DNA from: Bacteroidia bacterium
Lineage (GTDB): Bacteria > Bacteroidota > Bacteroidia > Bacteroidales > Azobacteroidaceae
Direction: 5' to 3'
DNA length: 22,926 bases
Assembly: GCA_025996895.1 (NCBI GenBank)
Contig: BNTW01000047.1
Location: forward strand, 1 to 22,926
In this document: one piece after another, positions 1 to 6,503 of the stretch
Numbering within the stretch: position 1 is the first letter of the stretch
Layout of the letters: the number at the start of each line of letters is the position of its first letter
Made by a program: the position numbers and the translations under genes
Notes under the pieces: generated by a model
The model's database searches: none
Told to the model about the DNA's origin: nothing
What the model saw: the letters and a program-made list of their open reading frames with translations, nothing else

Positions 1-2
1 CC

Positions 3-320
3 ACAGCCATTCGCACTATCGTTGTTTTGATTATGGCGTGGGGTATTGTGTTTTTGAGCGGACAACTCAAAGACGTAAAAGAGTTAAGCAAAACAAACTT
101 ATGGTTTTTACTCTTTTCGGGCTTGGCAACGGGACTTTCGTGGATATTTTACTTCAAAGCCTTAGAAACAGGAGTGGTGTCGAAAGTTGCGCCAATCGAC
201 AAGTTAAGTGTGGTTTTTGTGATGATACTTTCATTTGTTTTTCTGCACGAAACAATGGACGCAAAAACAATTATCGGCGGCACATTAATAGCAATCGGCG
301 CATTAGTGCTTGTATTATGA
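3..320 (+). CDS. EamA/DMT-superfamily transporter, 3' end only
   Basis: The frame is open from the left edge, so this is the C-terminal ~105 residues of a longer gene that begins outside the window. The visible part is very hydrophobic, with about four membrane segments: one at the left edge (around IVVLIMAWGIVFL), then WFLLFSGLATGLSWIFYF, VFVMILSFVFL and TIIGGTLIAIGALVLVL. The pattern of a conserved FKALETG stretch after a Trp-rich helix, then PIDKLSVVF and a final glycine-rich helix, is typical of the second EamA repeat. EamA proteins are inner-membrane exporters of small metabolites; the substrate cannot be read from sequence. An internal TTG at 27 is not the likely start because the homologous frame continues upstream. 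An 18-bp repeat carrying a hairpin follows 19 bases after the stop. Confidence 0.85.
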   Translation, partial: TAIRTIVVLIMAWGIVFLSGQLKDVKELSKTNLWFLLFSGLATGLSWIFYFKALETGVVSKVAPIDKLSVVFVMILSFVFLHETMDAKTIIGGTLIAIGALVLVL

Positions 321-339
321 AAAAAATTAAAAATAAATA

Positions 340-359
340 ATCAACCGCCCGAAAGGGTG
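340..359 (+). repeat. 18-bp direct repeat, copy 1, with GAAA-loop hairpin
   Basis: The 18 bases atcaaccgcccgaaaggg (340-357) recur exactly at 1470-1487, so the two copies bracket the DUF1016 nuclease gene. The copy folds as CGCCC-GAAA-GGGTG (stem 346-350 with 355-359, including one G-U pair). It lies between the EamA stop and the nuclease ribosome-binding site. It could be a weak RNA structure, a remnant of an insertion, or a gene-cassette boundary. Confidence 0.8.
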
Positions 360-362
360 AAA

Positions 363-368
363 AGGAGG
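363..368 (+). promoter_or_regulatory. Strong Shine-Dalgarno site for the DUF1016 nuclease gene
   Basis: AGGAGG is seven bases upstream of the ATG at 376. A full Shine-Dalgarno is unusual here: most genes in the window have only A-rich leaders. It fixes the start at 376 and hints at a foreign origin. Confidence 0.75.
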
Positions 369-375
369 AAAATTT

Positions 376-1467
376 ATGAATAAAGAACTCAAAAAACAGG
401 GAAATAAAATTCAACTTACTGACGTTGAGCGGGAAAATATCATTTTCTCGAATGTTGCCAAAATCATTGAAAGTCGCAAATTCAATGCTGTTTCGGCTAC
501 TAACAGTCAGGTTATTTTGATGTTCTGGGAAATCGGGAAATATATCAATTCTGTGATTTTGGAATTTAGTCGGGCGGAATACGGCAAAAAGATTTTGTCG
601 ACAGTGTCGACAAAATTGACGGCAGAATACGGCAATTCCTTTGTCGAAGCCAATTTATACAGAATGAAACGTTTTGCAACTGTTTTCAGCGATATAAATG
701 AGATTGCAGACGTTATGCCGTTTTTGAGTTGGTCGCATTTTTGCGAAATTATGCGTATAAAAGACAAACAGGCGCGGCAGTTTTACGCCAAAGATGCGGT
801 GCAGCGGCAACTCGGCATTCGCGACCTGCGCCGACAAATTGTTCGCAAACCTTTTGAACGGCAGGAAATTGCAAATACGCAACTTACCGAAAATTCGCTC
901 GTTCCGTTTAATGTGTTCAAAGACCCTTATCTGTTAGATGTTTTAGGACTGAAAGACAACTTTTTAGAGGCCGATTTGGAAAATGCAATTTTGCTTGAAC
1001 TCGAAAAATTTATACTCGAATTTGGCAGCGGTTTTGCGTTTATGGAACGACAAAAACGCATTATTATTGACGGCGATGATTTCAAAATTGATTTGCTGTT
1101 TTTTCACCGCGATTTGCGGCGTTTGGTTGCTGTCGAATTAAAAACAGGTAAATTCAAGCCACAATACAAAGGACAAATGGAACTGTATCTCAAATGGTTA
1201 GACCGTTACGAGCGGAAAGACGGCGAAAATGCGCCTGTCGGATTGATACTATGCACCGAAGCAAGCCGCAATCAAATTGAACTGCTCGAATTGGACAAAG
1301 CGGGCATTGCCGTTGCGGAATATTGGACAATCCTGCCACCTAAAAACCTGTTAGAGAAGAAAATAAATGAAATTTTAATTGAGGCAAAAGAACGTCTGGA
1401 ACGCAGAAAACTCTTGCCAAACGCTGCCAACAAGCAAATAAATTATTTTATTGAAAACGAAGAATAA
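376..1467 (+). CDS. DUF1016 (YhcG-like) PD-(D/E)XK nuclease domain protein
   Basis: This 363-residue protein has the two-part DUF1016 layout: an N-terminal helical region (~20-150, with the FWEIGKYI and AEYG motifs) and a C-terminal PD-(D/E)XK nuclease-fold domain (~190-345). Putative catalytic residues are Asp239 in KIDLLFF and Glu254-x-Lys256 in VELKTGKF, followed by the family's YKGQMELYLKWLD segment. The length matches intact family members (~340-380). The family is often linked to mobile DNA and defence neighbourhoods, but its exact role is unsettled. The gene starts after a perfect AGGAGG and lies between two copies of an 18-bp direct repeat, which suggests it arrived as a single-gene unit. 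The motif AEYG occurs twice (residues 67-70 and 83-86) around a palindrome; a decayed paralogue at 4186 has lost exactly that interval. Confidence 0.88.
   Translation: MNKELKKQGNKIQLTDVERENIIFSNVAKIIESRKFNAVSATNSQVILMFWEIGKYINSVILEFSRAEYGKKILSTVSTKLTAEYGNSFVEANLYRMKRFATVFSDINEIADVMPFLSWSHFCEIMRIKDKQARQFYAKDAVQRQLGIRDLRRQIVRKPFERQEIANTQLTENSLVPFNVFKDPYLLDVLGLKDNFLEADLENAILLELEKFILEFGSGFAFMERQKRIIIDGDDFKIDLLFFHRDLRRLVAVELKTGKFKPQYKGQMELYLKWLDRYERKDGENAPVGLILCTEASRNQIELLELDKAGIAVAEYWTILPPKNLLEKKINEILIEAKERLERRKLLPNAANKQINYFIENEE
593..615. repeat. Perfect 10-bp inverted repeat inside the nuclease gene
   Basis: Arms ttttgtcgac (593-602) and gtcgacaaaa (606-615) are separated by three bases. The palindrome sits between two direct repeats (574-587 and 622-635, 13 of 14 bases identical) that encode the two AEYG motifs. 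This geometry can promote slippage deletion of the 48 bases between repeats. Confidence 0.85.
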
Positions 1468-1469
1468 TT

Positions 1470-1488
1470 ATCAACCGCCCGAAAGGGC
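1470..1488 (+). repeat. 18-bp direct repeat, copy 2, with GAAA-loop hairpin
   Basis: An exact copy of the sequence at 340-357 lies two bases after the nuclease stop codon. Here the stem is GCCC-GAAA-GGGC (1477-1480 with 1485-1488). An A-rich leader to the peptidase E-like gene follows, with no T-tract, so a Rho-independent terminator is unlikely. Confidence 0.8.
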
Positions 1489-1504
1489 AAAAAAATAAAA
1501 AAAC

Positions 1505-2140
1505 ATGAAACTTTTTTTAGCGTCATTCTTTACGAAAGACATTGCAAAATTATTTGAAAATTTTGCAAATCAGGAACTTAAAGGTAAAACCGTAACTTTT
1601 ATTCCTACGGCAAGCAAAGTCGAAAAAATGGCTTTTTATGTCAATTCAGGTAGAAAAGCACTCGAAAAATTGGGGTTAATTGTCGATGAATTAGATGTTT
1701 CAACGGCAACGCAAACGGAAATTGCAGAAAAATTGCAGAAAAACGATTTTATTTATGTTACAGGTGGAAATACATTCTTTTTGTTGCAGGAATTGAAAAA
1801 GTCGGGTGCAGACAAACAGATTGTAGAGCAGATTAAAGCAGGAAAAATTTACATTGGCGAGTCAGCAGGCTCTGTAATTATGTCGCCGAATATCGAATAT
1901 GTTAAATTTTTAGACGACACCAAAAAAGCGCCTGAATTAGAAAATTTTGATGCGTTGAATGTTGTAAAATTTTACACATTGCCGCACCACACAAATTTTC
2001 CATTCAAAAAAGCCGTTGAAAAAGCCATTGCCGAATACGGAAATGTACTTGATTTACGCCCAATCAGTAATGCACAGGCAGTTTTGGTAGATGATGAAAA
2101 GGTAGACCGCGTTATCAGCGTACAAAAAAATAAACTTTAA
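1505..2140 (+). CDS. Peptidase E-like (S51) class I glutamine amidotransferase-fold hydrolase
   Basis: This 211-residue protein has the hallmarks of peptidase family S51 (PepE, an alpha-aspartyl dipeptidase, and cyanophycinase). The nucleophile elbow is GESAGS with Ser120. Upstream is VTGGNTFFLL, a conserved substrate-pocket loop. A histidine pair at 161-162 in LPHH fits the catalytic His. The N-terminus (MKLFLASFF) and FIPTAS loop match the amidotransferase-like Rossmann core. No signal peptide is seen, so it is probably cytoplasmic and cleaves small peptides. Enzymes of this fold vary in substrate, so dipeptidase activity is inferred. The gene begins 17 bases after the second 18-bp repeat and is followed after five bases by the Bro-N remnant. 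Confidence 0.85.
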   Translation: MKLFLASFFTKDIAKLFENFANQELKGKTVTFIPTASKVEKMAFYVNSGRKALEKLGLIVDELDVSTATQTEIAEKLQKNDFIYVTGGNTFFLLQELKKSGADKQIVEQIKAGKIYIGESAGSVIMSPNIEYVKFLDDTKKAPELENFDALNVVKFYTLPHHTNFPFKKAVEKAIAEYGNVLDLRPISNAQAVLVDDEKVDRVISVQKNKL

Positions 2141-2145
2141 TATAT

Positions 2146-2448
2146 ATGAGCAATATAAAACTTTTTGAAAGCAAACAAGTCCGCACCACTTGGAGCGAGG
2201 CAGAGGAAAAATGGTATTTTTCCGTACAGGACGTAGTCGAAGTATTAACGGAAACGGTTGATGCAAAGGACTATATCAAAAAAATGAAGAAACGTGACCC
2301 CGAACTTGCCAAAGGGTGGGGACAAATTGTCCCCACCCTTCCGATAGACACGCCGGGCGAAAGCGTTGTGTCCGAAGAAAACTATTTGCCCAAATCTCAA
2401 AAATCCAAATCGTTGAGTAACAATAATTTATTTATTGATAAAAAATAA
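2146..2448 (+). pseudogene. Bro-N antirepressor-like protein with apparent internal deletion
   Basis: Residues 1-~65 match the start of Bacteroidota Bro-N proteins (KLFESKQVRTTW, WYFSVQDVVEVL, then RDPELAKGWGQIV), a DNA-binding domain related to phage antirepressors. Family members are usually ~250-290 residues. After PIDTPG the sequence jumps to GESVVSEENYLPK, which resembles the extreme C-terminal tail of the same family as I remember it. The ~180 residues between, including the rest of the Bro-N fold, are missing although the frame stays open for 100 residues. I infer an in-frame internal deletion leaving a non-functional or short regulatory remnant. The start has no Shine-Dalgarno, and the gene follows the peptidase gene by five bases. 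An alternative is a genuinely short protein with an unrelated tail. Confidence 0.7.
2312..2340. repeat. Perfect 29-bp palindrome within the Bro-N remnant
   Basis: Arms aagggtggggacaa (2312-2325) and ttgtccccaccctt (2327-2340) are perfectly complementary with one central base. It encodes KGWGQIVPTL; homologues in my memory read IVTPL at this place. A very stable hairpin with this short loop may block polymerases or terminate transcription weakly, but no T-run follows. Confidence 0.9.
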
Positions 2449-2481
2449 TTAAACAAACATATTTTATAAATTTTAAATTAA

Positions 2482-2486
2482 AGGAG
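2482..2486 (+). promoter_or_regulatory. Shine-Dalgarno site for the DUF6463 gene
   Basis: AGGAG is six bases upstream of the ATG at 2493. It supports that start and is one of only two clear Shine-Dalgarno sites noticed, both in the accessory zone. Confidence 0.65.
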
Positions 2487-2492
2487 ATAAAA

Positions 2493-2891
2493 ATGGCAAC
2501 AAGTAATGATATAAAAACATGGTGGAAATACAGCGGAATTTTGTTGATTATAACGGCAATTCTGCACACACTCATAGCATTGGTTACAATATGGAAAAAC
2601 GGCATTTTTGCGGAAATTGTTCGCAATGGCGTTTTTAATTCTATTGGCGCCGACTTCAAACTTGGGATGGCATTTTGGTTTTTTGTTTGCGGTATTGCAC
2701 TTTGGATTCTCGGACAAGTTTTGCATTATTATATCCAACGCGAACAACAGCCTGCACCAAAGTTTTTGGGTTGGTTTTTGTTACTATTCAGTATTATCGG
2801 GTTGTGTTTTGTTCCATTATCAGGCTTTTGGCTATTTATTCCGCAGGGCTTGATAATTTTAGTTGGACAAAAATCTGCGCAAATCCGTTAA
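2493..2891 (+). CDS. DUF6463 family small membrane protein
   Basis: This 132-residue protein has four predicted membrane helices: about 12-32 (YSGILLIITAILHTLIALV), 58-77 (LGMAFWFFVCGIALWILG), 91-109 (FLGWFLLLFSIIGLCFV) and 111-125 (LSGFWLFIPQGLIIL). The helix-1 ILHT motif and the GFW...PQG pair fit DUF6463, a family of unknown function in the inner membrane. There is no enzyme motif. The last six residues (KSAQIR) and the stop codon are encoded by a dispersed palindromic-repeat arm (2873-2911), so the native C-terminus has probably been replaced. The AGGAG site upstream sets the start. Confidence 0.75.
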   Translation: MATSNDIKTWWKYSGILLIITAILHTLIALVTIWKNGIFAEIVRNGVFNSIGADFKLGMAFWFFVCGIALWILGQVLHYYIQREQQPAPKFLGWFLLLFSIIGLCFVPLSGFWLFIPQGLIILVGQKSAQIR

Positions 2892-2911
2892 ATCTGCGTT
2901 ATCCGCGTGCT
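2873..2911. repeat. Orphan arm of the ~9-bp-unit palindromic repeat
   Basis: Units of the form atc(t/c)gcg.. recur at about nine-base spacing and match the right-hand arms of the repeats at 6032-6067 and 6557-6596. As at 6068, the arm ends in ..gct/gttct followed by an A-run and then a start codon. No matching left arm lies nearby. The arm overlaps the last codons of the DUF6463 gene and forms the leader of the DUF2400 gene. Confidence 0.75.
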
Positions 2912-2920
2912 AAAAAAACA

Positions 2921-3664
2921 ATGATGAAAGATTTTTTAGAAGAACAAGTCCAAAGGATTAATAATAAGTCGTTTATCGAAACTGACCCTGTGCAGTTTCC
3001 GCGCCGCTACGAGCGGTTGCAGGACATTGAAATCGTGTCGTTTTGCGTGGCAACGATTGCTTGGGGGCGGCGCGAAATGATTTTGCGCAGTGCCGAGCGA
3101 ATGTTGGCAAAAATGGGCGAAAGTCCCTACGAATATGTGATGCGCGAGGGTTACGAAACGCTCGGCGAGGCAAATGTTCACCGCACTTTTTTTGAGCCTG
3201 ATTTGGCGTATATGCTGCGCGGTTTTCACAAAATTCTGTCTGAAAATGAGAGCATTGAAAGTTTTTTGAAGAAACGGCAAGTAAAAAATGCGTGGCAAAT
3301 TACCGAAGCCTTGCAAACCGAATTGCAGCAGGCAAACGGCGGCGCAACCAATGCGAAAAATCTGTTTTCACTCAATTTTGAGAAATCAGCACTCAAACGC
3401 CTGAATATGGCTTTGCGCTGGCTCGTTCGCAACGATGGCATTGTGGATTTTGGCGTGTGGAAACTCTTGAAATCAAGCGAGTTATACATTCCGCTCGATG
3501 TTCATGTGGCAAACATTTCCCGCGAACTCGGACTTCTGCAACGCAAGCAAAACGACCGCCGCGCGGTGGAAGAACTGACGGCGGTTTTGCGCGGGTTTTG
3601 CCCCGAAGACCCTGTGAAATATGATTTTGCGCTGTTTGGGATTGGGGTGATGGGGAAAATGTGA
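2921..3664 (+). CDS. DUF2400 / TIGR02757 family protein
   Basis: This 247-residue protein is recognised by a chain of family motifs: DPVQFPRRY near the start, IVSFCVATIAWGRREMI, MLRGFHKIL, NMALRWLVRNDGIVDFGVWK and the C-terminal IPLDVHVANISRELGLL with DPVKYDFALFGIGVM. Function is unknown; the PLDVH...RELGLL segment recalls helix-hairpin-helix DNA glycosylases, which is only a hint. The open frame extends upstream to 2675, but that part overlaps the DUF6463 gene in another frame and translates the repeat arm, so the tandem ATGs at 2921/2924 are preferred. The length is then normal for the family (~250). The repeat arm upstream ends ten bases before the ATG. Confidence 0.83.
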   Translation: MMKDFLEEQVQRINNKSFIETDPVQFPRRYERLQDIEIVSFCVATIAWGRREMILRSAERMLAKMGESPYEYVMREGYETLGEANVHRTFFEPDLAYMLRGFHKILSENESIESFLKKRQVKNAWQITEALQTELQQANGGATNAKNLFSLNFEKSALKRLNMALRWLVRNDGIVDFGVWKLLKSSELYIPLDVHVANISRELGLLQRKQNDRRAVEELTAVLRGFCPEDPVKYDFALFGIGVMGKM

Positions 3665-3694
3665 AACAAAACCAATTTTGTGTTGCAAAAATTG

Positions 3695-3702
3695 TAACTT
3701 TG
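3695..3702 (+). promoter_or_regulatory. Bacteroidota -7 promoter box (TAACTTTG)
   Basis: TAACTTTG matches the TAnnTTTG consensus of the Bacteroidota primary sigma factor, about 34 bases before the ATG at 3737. A TTG -33 box at the usual ~19-base spacing is not present, so this is a weak call. Confidence 0.5.
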
Positions 3703-3736
3703 CGCCACGAAAAAAATATCTAAAAAATAAAAACCG

Positions 3737-4084
3737 ATGTATATTGAATTATCCAAAAAACAGCAACGAATAGCCCGTACTTTAATTAAAACAGGGCTTA
3801 AACGCGAGTGTGAAAATTTTGTAAAGAAAATTAGCACATTCACGCAAAGTGCTAATTATCAGTCAGGCGACCCGCAAGAAACTTATTGGGCACTTTACGA
3901 AAAAGTGAAAACATTTGATAAACATATTGCTCGAAGGTATGACGGAATGAAAAATTCAATGCTTTATATCACTATTTTATCTCTTTTTTATGAAAAAGTA
4001 TTGTTATTAGAAGATATTGCGGTTTTCGGTGAAGATGTGCAAAAAGCATTGATTAAGACGGCGAAAGAACTTGAGAATGATTAA
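3737..4084 (+). CDS. Hypothetical protein, 115 residues
   Basis: I do not recognise the family. The protein is soluble, charged and probably all-helical, with a basic N-terminal third (KKQQRIARTLIKTGLKRECENFVKK cannot be a signal peptide) and an acidic C-terminus (LLEDIAVFGEDVQ, ending KELEND). No metal-binding or nuclease motif is seen. A promoter box at 3695-3702 and its own leader suggest a single-gene unit. Codon use resembles its AT-rich neighbours. It sits between the DUF2400 gene and a decayed DUF1016 gene, a context of gene remnants, so it may be accessory. Confidence 0.6.
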   Translation: MYIELSKKQQRIARTLIKTGLKRECENFVKKISTFTQSANYQSGDPQETYWALYEKVKTFDKHIARRYDGMKNSMLYITILSLFYEKVLLLEDIAVFGEDVQKALIKTAKELEND

Positions 4085-4099
4085 AAAGCAGTATCTTTG
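4071..4099 (+). promoter_or_regulatory. Bacteroidota promoter: TTG, 18 bases, TATCTTTG
   Basis: TTG at 4071-4073 and TATCTTTG at 4092-4099 are 18 bases apart, close to the Bacteroidota consensus. The expected transcript starts near 4105 and would read the decayed DUF1016 gene and, since no other promoter is visible before 4540, possibly leuC. Confidence 0.6.
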
Positions 4100-4185
4100 T
4101 GGGGCGATTGTCCAAACTGTGATTTTAGAATGATTGCGTGATTTGAGAAATATTGCTCGGTAAAATATAAATAGTTTTACAAAAA

Positions 4186-4521
4186 ATGACAAAAATCCAA
4201 CACATAGAACAACCTAATTTACCCAAACATTCGCAGCAACTCTTTACCGACATTTGCGGATTGATTGAGGGCGCACGACAGCGTTTGGCAACTACGGCAA
4301 ATGCCGCAATCTGCATTACAAACTGGCAAATTGGTAAGCGGATTAAGGAAGATGTGTTGTTTAACCAACACGCTGAATACGGAGCTGGTTGGGGTTACGA
4401 AAAGTTAAAACATTGTGTAAGCGGGCGAGGAGTCGCCTATCGGATTGATTTTATGTTCGGAAGGAAACACCGAGCAATTGCTATTACACGAGAACATTAT
4501 AACGAGAAGAAAATAGAATAA
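4186..4521 (+). pseudogene. Decayed DUF1016 nuclease gene (N-terminal fragment)
   Basis: Residues ~15-80 match the DUF1016 N-terminal domain (LIEGARQRLATTANAAIC, NWQIGKRIKEDVL, AEYG, GWGYEKLKHC). In family members, and in the intact gene at 376, AEYG appears twice about 16 residues apart; here a single AEYG runs straight into the sequence expected after the second one, so ~48 bases are gone. After HCVSG the sequence (GRGVAYRIDFMFGRKHR...) no longer follows the family, and the whole nuclease domain is absent. The 111-residue frame therefore looks like a truncated, internally deleted remnant. The C-terminal ~30 residues could be a fragment of another gene; I could not identify it. Confidence 0.7.
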
Positions 4522-4539
4522 TACTAAATAAAATAAAAT

Positions 4540-5934
4540 ATGTCAAAAACCCTTTTCGACAAAATCTGGGACGCCCACATCGTAACCGAAGTGCCCGACG
4601 GTCCCACACAGTTGTACATCGACCGTATGTACTGCCACGAAGTAACCAGCCCGCAGGCGTTTGCAGGGCTGAGAGCAAGAGGACTGAAAGTGTTTCGTCC
4701 GCAGCAAATCACTTGTATGCCCGACCACAACATTCCTACGCTCAATCAGGAACAGCCGATTGCCGACCCGATTTCCAAAAATCAGGTGGACACGCTCGAC
4801 AAAAACGCCCGCGATTTCGGCGTGAATTACTACCCGATGGGACACCCCAAAAACGGCGTTATCCACATCGTTGGTCCCGAAAACGGACTGTCGCTGCCCG
4901 GTATGACGATGGTTTGCGGCGACTCGCACACCTCTACGCACGGCGCAATGGGCGCAGTGGCGTTCGGCATCGGCACTTCGGAAGTGGAAATGGTGCTGGC
5001 AACACAATGTGTTTTCCAGTCGCGCCCCAAAACGATGCGCATTTCCGTGAACGGGAAACTCGGCAAATGCGTTGGTGCAAAGGACATTGCGCTTTACATC
5101 ATTTCCAAAATCGGCACGGGCGGTGCCACCGGCTATTTCGTTGAGTATGCGGGAGATGCTGTCAAATCGCTGTCAATGGAAGGTCGCCTGACTTTGTGCA
5201 ACCTCTCTATCGAAAGCGGCGCACGCGGCGGTATGATTGCGCCCGATGAAACAACTTTCGACTACATCAAAGGGCGCGAATTTGCCCCCAACGGTGAGGA
5301 ATGGGACAAAAAACTTGCCTATTGGCGCACGCTGAAAACCGATGACGGCGCAAAATTCGACAAAGAACTGATTTTCAATGCCGAAGACATCGAGCCGATG
5401 GTTACTTACGGCACCAATCCGGGTATGGGAATGGGCATCAATGACACGATTCCTACATTGGAAAGCATCGATGAGGCAAGCCGTATTTCCTTCCAAAAAT
5501 CGCTGGAATATATGGGCTTCACGGCGGGCGAAAAGATTGTGGGCAAGCCGATTGACTATGTGTTTATCGGCAGTTGCACCAACGGTCGCATCGAGGATTT
5601 CCGCCAGTTTGCCGAGTTTGTAAAAGGCAAAAAGAAATCCCCGAATGTGGTGGTGTGGATTGTTCCCGGCTCGTGGGCGGTGGACAAGCAAATTCGCGAA
5701 GAAGGCTTGGAAAAAATTCTCGTTGAGGCAGGTTTTGAAATCCGCCAACCCGGTTGCTCAGCATGCTTGGCAATGAATGATGATAAAGTGCCGGCAGGGA
5801 AATATGCCGTTTCCACTTCCAACCGCAACTTTGAAGGGCGGCAGGGACCGGGCGCGCGGACAATTTTGGCAAGCCCGCTGATTGCTGCGGCTGCGGCTGT
5901 AACAGGCAAACTGACTGACCCGCGTGATTTTTAG
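4540..5934 (+). CDS. leuC: 3-isopropylmalate dehydratase, large subunit
   Basis: LeuC with LeuD interconverts 2- and 3-isopropylmalate through an aconitase-type mechanism in leucine synthesis. The 464-residue length and N-terminus ([15 protein letters not shown]) are standard. Three cysteines that ligate the [4Fe-4S] cluster are visible: Cys346 in GSCTNGR, and Cys406 and Cys409 in PGCSAC. The [10 protein letters not shown] motif is also intact. The start ATG has only an A-rich leader. Its stop codon TAG supplies the first G of the 13-bp terminal repeat of the inserted cassette, so the partner gene leuD now lies 676 bases downstream instead of close by. No clear promoter is seen in the 18-base gap upstream. 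The citramalate route could also use this enzyme. Confidence 0.97.
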   Translation: MSKTLFDKIWDAHIVTEVPDGPTQLYIDRMYCHEVTSPQAFAGLRARGLKVFRPQQITCMPDHNIPTLNQEQPIADPISKNQVDTLDKNARDFGVNYYPMGHPKNGVIHIVGPENGLSLPGMTMVCGDSHTSTHGAMGAVAFGIGTSEVEMVLATQCVFQSRPKTMRISVNGKLGKCVGAKDIALYIISKIGTGGATGYFVEYAGDAVKSLSMEGRLTLCNLSIESGARGGMIAPDETTFDYIKGREFAPNGEEWDKKLAYWRTLKTDDGAKFDKELIFNAEDIEPMVTYGTNPGMGMGINDTIPTLESIDEASRISFQKSLEYMGFTAGEKIVGKPIDYVFIGSCTNGRIEDFRQFAEFVKGKKKSPNVVVWIVPGSWAVDKQIREEGLEKILVEAGFEIRQPGCSACLAMNDDKVPAGKYAVSTSNRNFEGRQGPGARTILASPLIAAAAAVTGKLTDPRDF

Positions 5935-6068
5935 GGGAACGCGGATAACGCAGATGACGCGGATTTTCGCAGAAAAAGTTTAATAAGAAAAATTATAGGA
6001 AAAATAAAAATATGTATGATATGGAAAAAATCCGCGAAAATCCGCGTTATCCGTGTCATCAGCGTTCT
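5934..6068. repeat. Left palindromic block of the leuC-leuD cassette
   Basis: The arm 5937-5972 pairs with 6032-6067 over 36 positions with six mismatches, mostly transitions. The arms consist of ~9-base units (acgcggat-type). The 59-base interval between them is AT-rich. The right arm is followed by an A-run and the start codon of the GxxExxY gene. Confidence 0.85.
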
Positions 6069-6083
6069 AAAAAAAACAAAAAT

Positions 6084-6497
6084 ATGGATTTATTAGAAAA
6101 TTACAACACTTCGGAAGATAAACTTTTGCATAAAGACCTGACAGATAAGATTATTTCCTGTTTTTATCAAGTTTATAATGATTTAGGTTATGGTTTTTTG
6201 GAACGAGTTTATCAAAATGCACTCTATTATGTTTTGCGTGATGAAGGTTTGGATTGCGAGCCGGAAAAACCAATCAAAGTGTATCATAATGGTAGGGTTG
6301 TCGGCGACTATCGCGCAGATTTGTTGGTAGAAAATAAAGTGCTGTTGGAATTGAAATCAAGTGAAGAACTAAATCTTGCAAATGAAAAACAGTTAATCAA
6401 TTATCTAAAAGCAACTGATATTGAAGTTGGTTTGTTATTAAATTTCGGTAAACGACCTCAATTTAAAAGAAAAGTATTTTCAAACAAAAATAAATAA
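6084..6497 (+). CDS. GxxExxY family protein (PD-(D/E)XK nuclease-like)
   Basis: The 137-residue protein carries the defining motif as G37-F-L-E40-R-V-Y43. A PD-(D/E)XK-like core follows: Asp79 in YRADLLV, then Glu89-Leu-Lys91 in LLELKS, and NEKQLINYL, the helix after the core. The family's biochemical function is not established; the fold suggests nucleic-acid cleavage. The open frame extends upstream to 6012, but that part merely translates the palindromic arm, so the ATG at 6084 (MDLLENY) is chosen. The gene lies between two palindromic blocks in a cassette splitting leuC from leuD. Its AT-rich codon use contrasts with leuC and leuD, supporting later acquisition. If co-transcribed with the leu genes it is carried as a passenger. 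Confidence 0.85.
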   Translation: MDLLENYNTSEDKLLHKDLTDKIISCFYQVYNDLGYGFLERVYQNALYYVLRDEGLDCEPEKPIKVYHNGRVVGDYRADLLVENKVLLELKSSEELNLANEKQLINYLKATDIEVGLLLNFGKRPQFKRKVFSNKNK

Positions 6498-6503
6498 TTT
6501 TTA

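Noticed and set aside
340..359. Rho-independent terminator after the transporter gene
   Set aside because: The stem is only four to five pairs and is followed by A/G-rich sequence, not a T-tract.
2675..2920. N-terminal extension of the DUF2400 frame
   Set aside because: It overlaps the DUF6463 gene in another frame and translates the repeat arm; the family start matches the ATGs at 2921/2924.
4435..4521. C-terminal part of the DUF1016 remnant as a separate known domain
   Set aside because: No motif was strong enough to name a family; left as unidentified sequence.
6012..6083. N-terminal extension of the GxxExxY frame
   Set aside because: The residues are a translation of the palindromic arm; conserved sequence begins after the ATG at 6084.
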